Source of the DNA: Steroidobacteraceae bacterium
GTDB lineage: Bacteria > Pseudomonadota > Gammaproteobacteria > Steroidobacterales > Steroidobacteraceae
NCBI GenBank assembly: GCA_025927665.1
Contig: JAICKZ010000004.1
Span: 1-26,801, forward strand
DNA length: 26,801 nt
Reading direction: 5' to 3'
Position 1 is the stretch's first letter; every line of letters starts with the position of its first letter. Below are positions 1 to 8,372 of this stretch, piece by piece. The notes below the pieces were generated by a model. It saw only the letters and a program-made list of their open reading frames with translations. It made no database searches and was not told where the DNA came from. Both the position numbers and the translations under genes were made by a program.

Positions 1-387
1 CGCAAAACCATCTACCACGCGCGCTAACTTGCTGATGCCCACTACTTTATTCGTGGGCAAGTAACCAACATGACAACGTCCGATGATGGGCGCCATATGA
101 TGTTCGCAATAGGATTCAAATTCGATATCACGAAGTACAATCATTTCGTCGTACCCGGCAACTTCTTCAAACGTGCGTTGCAGATAAGCCGCTGGATTGC
201 TTTCATAGCCTGCAAACCATTCACGGTACGCACTGACTACGCGCCTGGGTGTATCAACCAACCCTTCACGTTGTGGATCTTCACCGGCCCATACCAATAG
301 CGTTCGTACTGCAGCTTCCGCCTGCTCGCGAGATACAGTCTCTTGTTTGCGACGGGATTTTTTTTGCGAAGTAGAACGAGTGGCCAT
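1..387 (-). CDS. folE: GTP cyclohydrolase I, N-terminal part (3' end beyond window)
   Basis: GTP cyclohydrolase I opens GTP to 7,8-dihydroneopterin triphosphate, the first step of folate (and queuosine/pterin) synthesis in the cytosol. The reverse strand encodes 129 residues with no stop before the window edge. The zinc and catalytic motif YCEHHM is at residues 93-98 (Cys94 and His97 match the family zinc ligands, His96 the catalytic His). It is followed by the conserved GRCHVGYLP and VVGISKLARVVDGFA stretches. The family is about 180-220 residues long, so roughly the last third, including the second zinc cysteine, lies outside. The start ATG at 387-385 has a GGAG ribosome site about 6 bases upstream (complement of 391-397). 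The N-terminus is basic and Ser/Lys-rich, as in many FolE proteins. The gene is divergent from the nuclease gene at 545. The family assignment is firm; FolE versus a FolE paralogue cannot be separated here. Confidence 0.96.
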   Translation of the reverse strand, partial: MATRSTSQKKSRRKQETVSREQAEAAVRTLLVWAGEDPQREGLVDTPRRVVSAYREWFAGYESNPAAYLQRTFEEVAGYDEMIVLRDIEFESYCEHHMAPIIGRCHVGYLPTNKVVGISKLARVVDGFA

Positions 388-430
388 AATAATCTCCATT
401 GTCAGCGGTCTGTGTCATGCGATCGTAGCG

Positions 431-457
431 AAACCATAGACAGATGGAGTATGGTTT
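431..457. repeat. 8-bp perfect inverted repeat upstream of folE
   Basis: AAACCATA (431-438) and TATGGTTT (450-457) are exact reverse complements separated by 11 bases. The dyad lies 44-70 bases upstream of the folE start and overlaps a weak candidate folE promoter, so an operator is possible. That role is inference; only the symmetry is seen. Confidence 0.5.
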
Positions 458-478
458 AAACGTCACATTCGTGGCTTG

Positions 479-537
479 TTACAGCATATCATGCGTTTGT
501 TGAATTGGCTTTATGACCCATTGCCGATATGCTGTAA
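479..537. repeat. 12-bp perfect inverted repeat upstream of S1/P1 nuclease
   Basis: TTACAGCATATC (479-490) and GATATGCTGTAA (526-537) are exact reverse complements separated by 35 bases. The right arm ends 7 bases before the nuclease ATG at 545. A 12-base perfect match at this distance is unlikely by chance. The long spacer and lack of a T-run argue against a terminator and fit a pair of regulator half-sites or an RNA hairpin that hides the start. Confidence 0.7.
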
Positions 538-544
538 TCATTAG

Positions 545-1384
545 ATGCAAATTTCGACAAAGCCGTTCCCGCTAATGATCTATGCAATGATTGCATCATT
601 GCTGATATTACCCATCGGCAGCGCCAAAGCTTGGGGTAATCTCGGACATCGTATCACCGCCGAGATAGCCGAAGAATTGCTTACGCCCACTTCGCGTTCA
701 CAAATACATAATTTATTGGCAGACGAATCATTGGCAGATGCTGCAAATTACATGGACACTCATCGTGATGAACTGCATGCATACTGGCCGACATCTGCTC
801 GATGGCACTATGACAATAAGGAAGTATGCGGTGCTGCGCCTTATTGTCGCGATGGTGCATGCGCAACACATCAGATAGAAATATTCCGTCAGCAATTAGC
901 GGATAAGAATGCATCACGATCGCAACGCGTAATGGCATTGCGGTTATTGATCCATATGATTGGCGATATTCATCAACCTTTGCACATGGCTGATAACAAT
1001 GATCGTGGCGGCAACGATACATGGGTACGAATGTACGCTGGTGCACAACGATATCGATTACACGAAATATTTGATACCGAGCTGGTTCGAGATAATGTGC
1101 ATCATCGACGCGATTTTTTGTACGCCCACGAATTGTTATCGCGTGTACAACCACAACTAGCAGTGTGGCAAACAGGTAATGTCGACAGTTGGGCCAAAGA
1201 GTCTTATCAATCTGGCGCCAAGTTTGTGTATGGATCCCTGCCTGAATTTACTTGCGGCATGCAAGATTCGCACACCATTACTTTGACGCCTGAGTATGTT
1301 AGCAACGCACATGAACTGGTTGCGACACAGCTCGCCAAGGCAGGTGTGCGCATTGCGGTGATGTTGAATGAGACTTTAAAATAA
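545..1384 (+). CDS. Secreted S1/P1-type zinc nuclease
   Basis: S1/P1 nucleases are three-zinc enzymes that cut single-stranded DNA and RNA and remove 3'-phosphates, outside the cytosol. The 279-residue product starts with a signal peptide ending in AKA; cleavage after residue 29 leaves Trp30 as the new N-terminus. This is what the family needs, because the terminal Trp amine and carbonyl bind zinc. The other ligands appear in order: His35 (WGNLGHR), Asp71, His88 (RWHYD), His137/Asp141/His147 (HMIGDIHQPLH) and His173/Asp177 (RLHEIFD). Cysteines at 95, 101 and 106 suggest a disulfide. ATG at 545 has no clear ribosome site; a second ATG at codon 11 would shorten the signal peptide. The stop is two bases before the broken phospholipase D gene, so the two are probably co-transcribed, perhaps for extracellular phosphate or nucleotide scavenging (inference). 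Confidence 0.93.
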   Translation: MQISTKPFPLMIYAMIASLLILPIGSAKAWGNLGHRITAEIAEELLTPTSRSQIHNLLADESLADAANYMDTHRDELHAYWPTSARWHYDNKEVCGAAPYCRDGACATHQIEIFRQQLADKNASRSQRVMALRLLIHMIGDIHQPLHMADNNDRGGNDTWVRMYAGAQRYRLHEIFDTELVRDNVHHRRDFLYAHELLSRVQPQLAVWQTGNVDSWAKESYQSGAKFVYGSLPEFTCGMQDSHTITLTPEYVSNAHELVATQLAKAGVRIAVMLNETLK

Positions 1385-1386
1385 TT

Positions 1387-2532
1387 ATGGCTTCCATTCT
1401 GCGTACATTGTTTACTTGGCGTACTCACAATCAATTTTTTCTGCATATAGATGGAGAGAAATTCTATCCACGAATGCTGGAGTCAATTCGACAGGCACAG
1501 CAATTCATCTCATTAGAAATGTATCTATGCGCATCAGGAAAAGTATTCGATGAATTTCGCGATGCATTGATTGCTGCTGCACAACGTGGCGTGGCCGTGC
1601 GCTTGTTACTGGATGGCTTTGGTAGTCTGCAACTGAACGCTCGCGATCGCGATCTACTGGTCGGCGCTGGCATTTCATTACGTTTCTTCAATCCGCTCAG
1701 TTGGCGCGGTGGAATAAAAAATCTGTTGCGTGATCACCGCAAAATAATGATTGTCGATAAAACCGCGGTGTTCACCGGCGGCGCTGGATTAACCGATGAA
1801 TTTGTGCCCATCGATAACGATACACCGGGATGGCACGATGTGATGGTTGAGATTCGCGGCTCATTGGTCACTGATTGGCAGTGGTTGTTTGATCGTTCTT
1901 GGAATGGGATACGCAATCGGTTTAAGCGCCGGTTATTCGACGCGTCGTTTGAAGTCGAAACGAGGCAGCTTGCGAGTGGCATGGGCCGTGTTGCGCCAAG
2001 TTTTGGACCGCAGGCTCAGCTGGTTTTACAATCATTGCATCAGCAGATTAAGTTCGCGCAACAACGTGTCTGGGTGGTTACCCCATACTTCATCCCTTCG
2101 TGGAAATTCCGGCAACGATTGATACATGCCGCGCATCGCGGTGTTGATACGCGAGTGCTGGTCCCTGGGACATATACTGATCACCCATCGTTGCGACGCG
2201 CCTCGCAACGCTAATACGCAAAACTGCTGCATCACGGTGTGCGTATCTTTGAATATCAGCCGCGTTTTATTCATGCAAAAATTGCGCTTTGCGATAATTG
2301 GACCAGCATCGGCTCTACTAACTTTGATCGCTGGAATCTGCGCTGGAATCTCGACGCCAATCAAGAGGTGCTTGACACAGATTTTGCAGTACAATTGGTC
2401 GATATGCTTGACTCGGACTTTGCCAACAGCATTGAATTGCGGCAACAAGATTGGCAACTTCGACCCTGGTATCAACGTTGTCTGGAATGGTTGGCGGGGT
2501 TGATGGAGCGGTTAAGCAGAGAGTTGAAATGA
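1387..2532 (+). pseudogene. ClsB-like phospholipase D / cardiolipin synthase, interrupted by an in-frame TAA
   Basis: The reading frame from ATG 1387 encodes a two-domain phospholipase D protein of the cardiolipin synthase B type. The first HKD motif is intact (His117, Lys119, Asp124, followed by GG). At codon 276 (2212-2214) the frame has a TAA. The same frame then continues without any shift to TGA at 2530-2532 and carries the second HKD motif: His296 in FIHAK, then Asp and GSTNFD, then RWNLDANQE, typical of the family. Without the stop the protein would be 381 residues, near the usual ClsB size of about 400. As written, translation gives a 275-residue protein with only one HKD half-site; these enzymes need both. 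A GTG at 2239 could restart a fragment, but it lacks a good ribosome site. Alternatives are a sequencing error, read-through, or a recent inactivating mutation. The undamaged downstream coding argues that the event is recent or an artefact. Confidence 0.9.
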
Positions 2533-2599
2533 TCATGTGAATACCATTCATGTGATTGAAGGTTGAAGCAGATGATTCACTTATTTCGTGGAGATCGTC

Positions 2600-4594
2600 A
2601 TGAAGGCACATAGCATTGGCAACTTTATTATCACCATTGGATTAGCATTGCTTGCACAACTTCCCGTCGTCGCCAATGCTCATAACACTTATGCAATAGA
2701 ACGACTGGAATTCAATCGTCGTGCTGCAGAACTATTTTTGCCGCTGTTTTGGCGCGAGGATAGTAATAAAGACGGCGTGATTCAGCCCGATGAACTGGCG
2801 GTGCTAATTGGGTTTGGCAAACCTCACGAAAATGAATTACAACATTGGGTTAATGACCATCATCAATTTACACCACAGTTTGCGGTCGCTTTTCATCGCA
2901 TAGCCAGTGAAGATACTGCCAATAGCAAGGCATCTAAAAGCGAACGCCTGAAACTGGTGAAACAAGAATTGGCGCAAGGGCGCAATACATTGGTGGAAAC
3001 GGACTTATCAGGTGCCTCTTCCGCCGACCTCGCCTTGGTGCATCATTTGATGAACGTGGCAAAACAAATTGAGATTATCTATGCCAAACAAAAAGGTGTG
3101 TTTGGCTTGCGGCAAATGATTCCGCCAGATGATCTTGCCAGTGAAATGTTGTTTTATCGAAATCAATCGCCTTTTTGCGAATCGCCCAGCATGCGAAACA
3201 AACCTGCATGCAATGCGTTGGCAAAAGCTCCGGAAAAAATTTCAGGCCTGTATCCAGCAGCCATCCAAAAAAATAAACATTTTTGTGAATCACTTGCGAG
3301 CGCAGATAATGCTGCACAGTTGATGGATCATTTTAGTGTCGTCGTTAAAGGTAAAAAACCTGGCAGTTACCAATCCGTACCTTACAACGTCATCTACAGA
3401 AAAGAGATGCAGATCATCGCCAGTGAGCTTGACGCGGCGGCGAATGGATTGGACGATTCTGAAACCGCATTCAAAAATTACTTAAGAGCTGCGGCGACCA
3501 GCTTTCGCGACAACAATTGGGAACTGTCAAACCGCGCATGGGTAGCGATGAATGCGAACAACAGCAAATGGTATGCACGCATTGCGCCCGATGAAGTGTA
3601 TTACGAGCCCTGTGCATGGAAGGCAGGTTTCGCCTTGCAATTGGCACGTATCAACACTGCATCGCTTGCTTGGCAACAAAAGCTTGAGCCATTAAAGATT
3701 GAAATGGAACAAACGTTAGCGAATATGGCAGGTGCGCCGTATCAAGCACGCGATGTGAAATTCAAAGTACCCGATTTCATTGATGTAGTACTCAATGCAG
3801 GCGATCAACGCCCGCCCGTCGGTGCCACCATTGGTCAGTCGCTGCCCAATTGGGGACCGGTTGCCGAGTCGGGTGGTCGCACTGTGGCGATGACCAATCT
3901 TTTCAACGACGCCGACAGCGCAAACACCGCAACGCGATTGATGTCCTCGGTTTTCTGTCGCAACACGAACCAGATGGCGATAACCAATCCCGAAGACCAA
4001 TTGATCACTTCATTGCTGCACGAAGTTGCACACAACCTTGGCCCTGCACATGAATATCGTGTCGACGGCAAAACTGATGTGCAAGCATTCGGTGGACCCA
4101 TGTCTTCCACACTGGAAGAATTGAAAGCACAAACCTCGGCCATGTTCTTCACGAATTGGTTGGTGACAAAAAATCTACTGACACCCTTACGCGCCAAACA
4201 GATTCATACCTATGATGTCTCATGGATGTTTGGTCACATTTCACGCGGCATGTATACAGCGGACGGCAAAGCGCTGAACTACAGTCAACTCGCGGCCATC
4301 CAACTTGGATGGTTCATGCAACAAGGTGCAATAAGTTGGCATGCTGATGAGATGGCATCTAATGATAAAGACAAAGGTTGCATAGAAATCGATTACGACA
4401 AACTGCCCTCTGCCATTCAATCGCTTGAAACTCGTGTGTTGAATATCAAGGCACAAAATAACAAACCACTGGCAGAGCAGTTGAAAGCCAATTTTGTCGA
4501 TGACAACGATGACTTTGCCAAGTTGAGAAGCACGATTACCGAACGTTGGTTACGTGCCCCCAAGGGAACGTTGGTTTATAGCCTACATTATTAA
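2600..4594 (+). CDS. Secreted EF-hand metalloprotein with HExxH site, distantly like dipeptidyl-peptidase III (M49)
   Basis: This 664-residue product probably hydrolyses peptides in the periplasm or outside the cell. It has an N-terminal signal peptide (hydrophobic residues 9-26, cleavage predicted after ANA at 27). A canonical EF-hand calcium loop follows at 54-65 (DSNKDGVIQPDE, ligands Asp54, Asn56, Asp58, Glu65). Near residue 474 is the zinc-peptidase motif HEVAH, then NLGPAHEY, and about 30 residues later STLEELKAQ, where Glu506 or Glu507 could be the third zinc ligand. This order resembles M49 peptidases, whose motifs are HExxGH and EEcRAE, but the helix is one residue shorter and the spacing is smaller. 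The chosen ATG at 2600 has GGAG six bases upstream; an in-frame GTG at 2588 is less likely. It stands alone between the broken phospholipase gene and transaldolase. Metallopeptidase fold is likely; substrate unknown. Confidence 0.75.
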   Translation: MKAHSIGNFIITIGLALLAQLPVVANAHNTYAIERLEFNRRAAELFLPLFWREDSNKDGVIQPDELAVLIGFGKPHENELQHWVNDHHQFTPQFAVAFHRIASEDTANSKASKSERLKLVKQELAQGRNTLVETDLSGASSADLALVHHLMNVAKQIEIIYAKQKGVFGLRQMIPPDDLASEMLFYRNQSPFCESPSMRNKPACNALAKAPEKISGLYPAAIQKNKHFCESLASADNAAQLMDHFSVVVKGKKPGSYQSVPYNVIYRKEMQIIASELDAAANGLDDSETAFKNYLRAAATSFRDNNWELSNRAWVAMNANNSKWYARIAPDEVYYEPCAWKAGFALQLARINTASLAWQQKLEPLKIEMEQTLANMAGAPYQARDVKFKVPDFIDVVLNAGDQRPPVGATIGQSLPNWGPVAESGGRTVAMTNLFNDADSANTATRLMSSVFCRNTNQMAITNPEDQLITSLLHEVAHNLGPAHEYRVDGKTDVQAFGGPMSSTLEELKAQTSAMFFTNWLVTKNLLTPLRAKQIHTYDVSWMFGHISRGMYTADGKALNYSQLAAIQLGWFMQQGAISWHADEMASNDKDKGCIEIDYDKLPSAIQSLETRVLNIKAQNNKPLAEQLKANFVDDNDDFAKLRSTITERWLRAPKGTLVYSLHY

Positions 4595-4676
4595 TCGGAA
4601 TTATTGGTATTAATGCCGCAATGGAATTGATACCTTACGACGCAACATTTAAGTCCATGCAGAATGGGAGAACGCA

Positions 4677-5765
4677 ATGAGTCCTTGTCAACAACTGCAG
4701 CAAATAGGTCAAAGCCTGTGGCTTGATAATATCACCCGTGGCTTGTTGAATGAAGGTGTGTTGCGTCGTTATATAAACGACTACGCGGTAACTGGCCTTA
4801 CATCCAATCCCACGATTTTCGATGAAGCACTTGGACACTCCGACGCCTATGATGCAGACATCGCGAGCAAAGTGCGCGACGGTATAACTGGCGAAGCGTT
4901 GTTTATGCAACTTGCTTTAGATGACTTGCGACGTGCTGCCGATTTATTTGCGCCAACATTCTCAACCACAGCCGGAGTTGACGGTTGGGTATCTATGGAA
5001 GTCTCGCCGCTATTTGCCAACGATACGTCCAGTACCATCAATGCCGCTAAACAGATACATGCGCAGGCCGGTCGCGACAACTTGTATGTAAAAATTCCCG
5101 GCACACCCGCCGGCGTCACTGCAATCGAAGAATGCATTTTTGCAGGCGTTCCCATTAACGTGACTTTACTGTTCTCGCGTAATCAATATATTGCCGCAGC
5201 TGAAGCTTACTTACGTGGCATTGAACGCCGTATAAAAGCGGGGCTTGATCCGCATGTCAGCTCCGTTGCTTCGTTGTTTGTCAGTCGCTGGGATAAAGCA
5301 GTTGCATCCACCACGCCTGCAGAGCTGCATAATCGTTTGGGCATTGCCATCGCTCAACTCACGTATAATGCCTATCGTGAATTATTGTCTAGCTCGCGTT
5401 GGCAAGCATTGGCCGCGGCAGGTGCCAAACCACAGCGTTTGTTATGGGCCAGTACGGGTGTGAAAGATCCGGCAGCACCAGCAACATTGTATGTGGAAGC
5501 ATTGGCCGCACCTGACACAATTAACACCATGCCAGAAGGCACTTTGCAAGCATTTGCAGATCATGGTGAAGTAAAAAATTTGATGAGCACTGATTTGACC
5601 GACACCAATAAATTGCTCGCGCAGTTTGCAAAAGCCGGTGTCGATACTTCTGCATTGGAATTGCAATTACAACGTGATGGCGCCAATGCATTTGTAAAAT
5701 CATGGCAGCAACTGATGCAACGCATTGATAACAAAGTTAAGAACCACGAATCTGTTAACAGTTAA
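4677..5765 (+). CDS. tal: Transaldolase (long-type, about 360 residues)
   Basis: Transaldolase moves a dihydroxyacetone unit between sugar phosphates in the non-oxidative pentose phosphate pathway, in the cytosol. The 362-residue protein shows the family's N-terminal signature LWLDNITR (14-21) with Asp17, TGLTSNPTIFDEAL (39-52), and the Schiff-base lysine Lys139 in NLYVKIPGT. The length fits the subfamily found in actinobacteria, cyanobacteria and some proteobacteria rather than the 316-residue E. coli TalB type. ATG at 4677 has a strong site GGGAGA eight bases upstream. The last codons overlap a 10-bp palindrome CTGTTAACAG (5752-5761). The gene faces the propeller gene, with five bases between the two stops and no evident terminator. 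Confidence 0.94.
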   Translation: MSPCQQLQQIGQSLWLDNITRGLLNEGVLRRYINDYAVTGLTSNPTIFDEALGHSDAYDADIASKVRDGITGEALFMQLALDDLRRAADLFAPTFSTTAGVDGWVSMEVSPLFANDTSSTINAAKQIHAQAGRDNLYVKIPGTPAGVTAIEECIFAGVPINVTLLFSRNQYIAAAEAYLRGIERRIKAGLDPHVSSVASLFVSRWDKAVASTTPAELHNRLGIAIAQLTYNAYRELLSSSRWQALAAAGAKPQRLLWASTGVKDPAAPATLYVEALAAPDTINTMPEGTLQAFADHGEVKNLMSTDLTDTNKLLAQFAKAGVDTSALELQLQRDGANAFVKSWQQLMQRIDNKVKNHESVNS

Positions 5766-5770
5766 AATTG

Positions 5771-7675
5771 CTATTGTCGCCGCAACAACCAGATGTTGGA
5801 TTTGCGAATCAATTTCTGAAACGCAAAGTATTTGCCATCCGGCGAAGGAATCCCCCAATTAAACTGCGAACCCACTTGCTGACGTAAAATTTCCGCAGTG
5901 CCATCCAGTTTGATGTGCAATTGCTCAAGCAAATCACCACTGCTGCAACAACTGACGTAAAAGCCTTTGCCATAGGCATCCCAGTACAATGTTGCAAATG
6001 GATCAAACCCAGTGACATGGATGGTTTTGGTCGTAACAGGAGTGGCTGCAATATTGATAATAATAATATCGTTAGTGCCCTTAGTCGTGTCCAGATAGGC
6101 AATACGCGATCCATCATAGGAAACATCCCAATAAAATGGGTTGATGGGAGCAACCCAATTAACATGCGTAAGCTCTTTTCTTTTCCCAAGCCGAGGATCA
6201 AATTCATAAAAAATTTCATGCCGATCGACATGCTCAGCCAACACACACTTATTGACACCGGTCGCGCAGTGCAAGCCGCGATAAAAATCCGCTTGAGTAT
6301 CGATCAACTGGCCGTTGTCGCTGCTCATTGATTGTCGCATCAATGACGTTTTGAGATTAACCGCCAGTGAGGTGATTTCTTCCGGCATAAAGTAAAATAA
6401 CCATTTGCCATCAGCCGAAATAACCGGACGCAAGTAATCATGTGCATCGCTTGTCAACGCATGCGCATCTGTTGAATTAATGTCTTGTTGATAAATATTG
6501 TAATGTCCGCTGCGATTGGAAAAGAACAGCACACTGCGGCTGTCAGGTGCCCATGCTGAAGGAAGATTTTGGCTGTCATTTAATGTGAGGCGAATAACAT
6601 TACTCAGCTCATTGCCTTCTTTGTTCAAATTGGCAATTTGAACCGTAGAGTAATAACGGCTCATCACCATCAACAAAGTCCGCCCATCCTTGGTTGCGTT
6701 GAACGCCGATTGCATTCCATTTGTTGCAGCGGCGATCACTCTTGCAACAGAGTGAAATCCGCTGGTTAAATGTATCGATATGGATACCAACTGAGTATTG
6801 TTGCCATCACCATCGAGTTGTTGCGATACGAGTAATTCATCATTATTCAGTAATCGAAAGACAGGAATATGATACGGTGAATCAAACAACAGTGTTGTTT
6901 CGCCACTGACGATATTGCGAGCCTCAATTCTGCTGCGAGTTGTATTTGCATTGAACAGGCAATAAAGAATGTATAGACCATCCTGAGAGAATTGTGGCAG
7001 TGATGCAAACTTAGTATTCTCTGGTGCAACGGAGAATAACTTTGCATTCGAGCCATCGCTGTTGGCAATCCACAACTGATTCTGATTGCGCACAAAAACA
7101 ATATGTCTGCTGTCAACAGAAGGCGCGGCCATGCGAGCATCACGCAACAGCAACTCAGCTCTGCCGCCCAACACCGGCACGCTCCATACAGTGGACTCGT
7201 AATTCTTCGGATTGATACTGCTGATGAGTAAGTGAATGCCATCGGTAAACCATTCAATATGGTCAGGCACCATTCCTTCCGGCGAGGTCAGTGTGTGTCG
7301 TTCAACGACTTTGGAATCACCCACAAACAAAGCCGTTTCATCGGCAAACGCAATCATACTGCCGTCGGGAGAAATCGATGCAGTAAGAATCGGTAACTCT
7401 TCGGAATTGGTCGTAAGCTGTTTGCTGCTGAAGACGGGACGGCCAAGCTTTGGTTGCGCAATAAATCGATATCCCAAAATGCAGACCAAAGCCAACACCA
7501 GTAATAGATTTAATCCAATAAACCAACGAATTTTACGGCGTGCTGCAAATGACAAGCTCTCATCCGATGGGGTGGATGAAGTCGCAGTAGTTGACGGAGT
7601 GATACTTGGTTTCTGTTCCTGCATAGCCGAGTTGTTCGACTGAATCAAAGTATGTTCATTTTCTTCAGAGAACAT
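5771..7675 (-). CDS. Membrane-anchored TolB-like beta-propeller protein (CadC-type sensor part without DNA-binding domain)
   Basis: The product (634 residues from ATG 7675) has a short Ser/Thr/Pro-rich cytoplasmic N-terminus, a basic RRK stop before one membrane helix (about residues 50-72), and a large periplasmic region of TolB/WD40-like repeats. Repeats are recognisable as SISPDGSMIAFAD, SAWAPDSRSVLFFSN, PVISADGKWLFYF, DVSYDGSRIAYLD and IPSPDGKYFAFQK. This layout is the C-terminal two-thirds of winged-helix/propeller regulators (CadC-like), but no winged helix precedes the helix. A TTG at 7708 would add 11 residues (eight bases after the scoB stop); neither start has a good ribosome site. 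It is third in line after scoA-scoB (41 bases after scoB), so probably co-transcribed. It may sense a periplasmic signal or scaffold other proteins; no enzymatic motif was seen. Confidence 0.8.
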   Translation of the reverse strand: MFSEENEHTLIQSNNSAMQEQKPSITPSTTATSSTPSDESLSFAARRKIRWFIGLNLLLVLALVCILGYRFIAQPKLGRPVFSSKQLTTNSEELPILTASISPDGSMIAFADETALFVGDSKVVERHTLTSPEGMVPDHIEWFTDGIHLLISSINPKNYESTVWSVPVLGGRAELLLRDARMAAPSVDSRHIVFVRNQNQLWIANSDGSNAKLFSVAPENTKFASLPQFSQDGLYILYCLFNANTTRSRIEARNIVSGETTLLFDSPYHIPVFRLLNNDELLVSQQLDGDGNNTQLVSISIHLTSGFHSVARVIAAATNGMQSAFNATKDGRTLLMVMSRYYSTVQIANLNKEGNELSNVIRLTLNDSQNLPSAWAPDSRSVLFFSNRSGHYNIYQQDINSTDAHALTSDAHDYLRPVISADGKWLFYFMPEEITSLAVNLKTSLMRQSMSSDNGQLIDTQADFYRGLHCATGVNKCVLAEHVDRHEIFYEFDPRLGKRKELTHVNWVAPINPFYWDVSYDGSRIAYLDTTKGTNDIIIINIAATPVTTKTIHVTGFDPFATLYWDAYGKGFYVSCCSSGDLLEQLHIKLDGTAEILRQQVGSQFNWGIPSPDGKYFAFQKLIRKSNIWLLRRQ

Positions 7676-7716
7676 TTGCTGTGTGACTGTGATCTTACGG
7701 AAAAACAATCCAATAA

Positions 7717-8370
7717 TTATATAGAAGCCATAGGTGCTTTTAAGGTAAACGCCGCCGTGGTTTTGGCGTTGATTTCTTCCACTGTGACGCCAGGGGCCAG
7801 TTCAATCAATTCAAATTTTGAGTTGCGATCTGGTCGTGAAAAGACCGCCAGATCCGTAATGAGCATATCCACAACGTTGGCGCCAGTTAGTGGCAACAAA
7901 CACTTTGGTTTGAATTTCGCACTGCCATCTTTCGCGACATGTTCCATCACGACAACCACGCGCTTTACACCGGCCACTAGATCCATTGCACCTCCCATAC
8001 CTTTGATCATTTTGCCGGGCACCATCCAATTGGCCAAGTCACCATTTTCAGCGACTTCCATCGCTCCAAGAATAGACAAGTCGATATGTCCACCTCGAAT
8101 CATCGCGAAGCTATCGGCCGAGGAAAAAAATGAAGAATAAGGTAATGTGGAAATAGTTTGTTTGCCTGCATTGATTAAATCCGCATCTTCTTCACCCGCG
8201 TATGGAAAAGGACCCATGCCGAGCATTCCATTTTCCGATTGCAACACAATGTGCTGATCATGCTCAATGTAGTTGGCCACCAACGTAGGTATGCCAATGC
8301 CCAAATTAACGTAAAAACCATCTTGTAATTCTTTTGCAGCACGCGCTGCCAACTGTTCACGTGACCACAT
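7717..8370 (-). CDS. scoB: 3-oxoacid (succinyl-CoA:acetoacetate) CoA-transferase, subunit B
   Basis: Subunit B carries the active site of the CoA-transferase that moves CoA between succinyl-CoA (or acetyl-CoA) and acetoacetate, used in ketone-body and short-chain acid metabolism in the cytosol. The 217-residue protein has GIGIPTLVANYI near residues 24-35 and the catalytic glutamate Glu46 in QSENGMLGMG. PGKMIKGMGGAMDLVAG and VVVMEHVAKDG, both typical of ScoB, follow. ATG 8370 is preferred: it lies two bases after the scoA stop and has GAGG eight bases upstream. A TTG at 8376 would overlap scoA. Length fits the family (about 215). The two subunits are adjacent as usual, so a heterotetramer is expected. 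Specificity (ScoAB versus AtoDA) is not certain from sequence alone, but the motifs match ScoB best. Confidence 0.95.
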   Translation of the reverse strand: MWSREQLAARAAKELQDGFYVNLGIGIPTLVANYIEHDQHIVLQSENGMLGMGPFPYAGEEDADLINAGKQTISTLPYSSFFSSADSFAMIRGGHIDLSILGAMEVAENGDLANWMVPGKMIKGMGGAMDLVAGVKRVVVVMEHVAKDGSAKFKPKCLLPLTGANVVDMLITDLAVFSRPDRNSKFELIELAPGVTVEEINAKTTAAFTLKAPMASI

Positions 8371-8372
8371 CT

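Larger units (their letters stand above)
388..544. other. Divergent intergenic region folE / S1-P1 nuclease
   Basis: This 157-base spacer must hold the promoters for folE (leftward) and for the nuclease gene (rightward). It contains two separate perfect inverted repeats, listed on their own. A weak leftward promoter candidate for folE is TTTAAA at 460-455 with TATGGT at 438-433 (16-base spacer), which would overlap the 8-bp dyad. No clear consensus promoter was found for the rightward gene. Confidence 0.5.

Noticed and set aside
681..1154. 157-codon open frame on the minus strand opposite the S1/P1 nuclease
   Set aside because: The nuclease on the plus strand has every zinc ligand; the reverse frame has no recognisable feature.
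5752..5761. Palindrome CTGTTAACAG as terminator between the converging transaldolase and propeller genes
   Set aside because: Only five bases per arm, no loop and no T-run; too weak to call.
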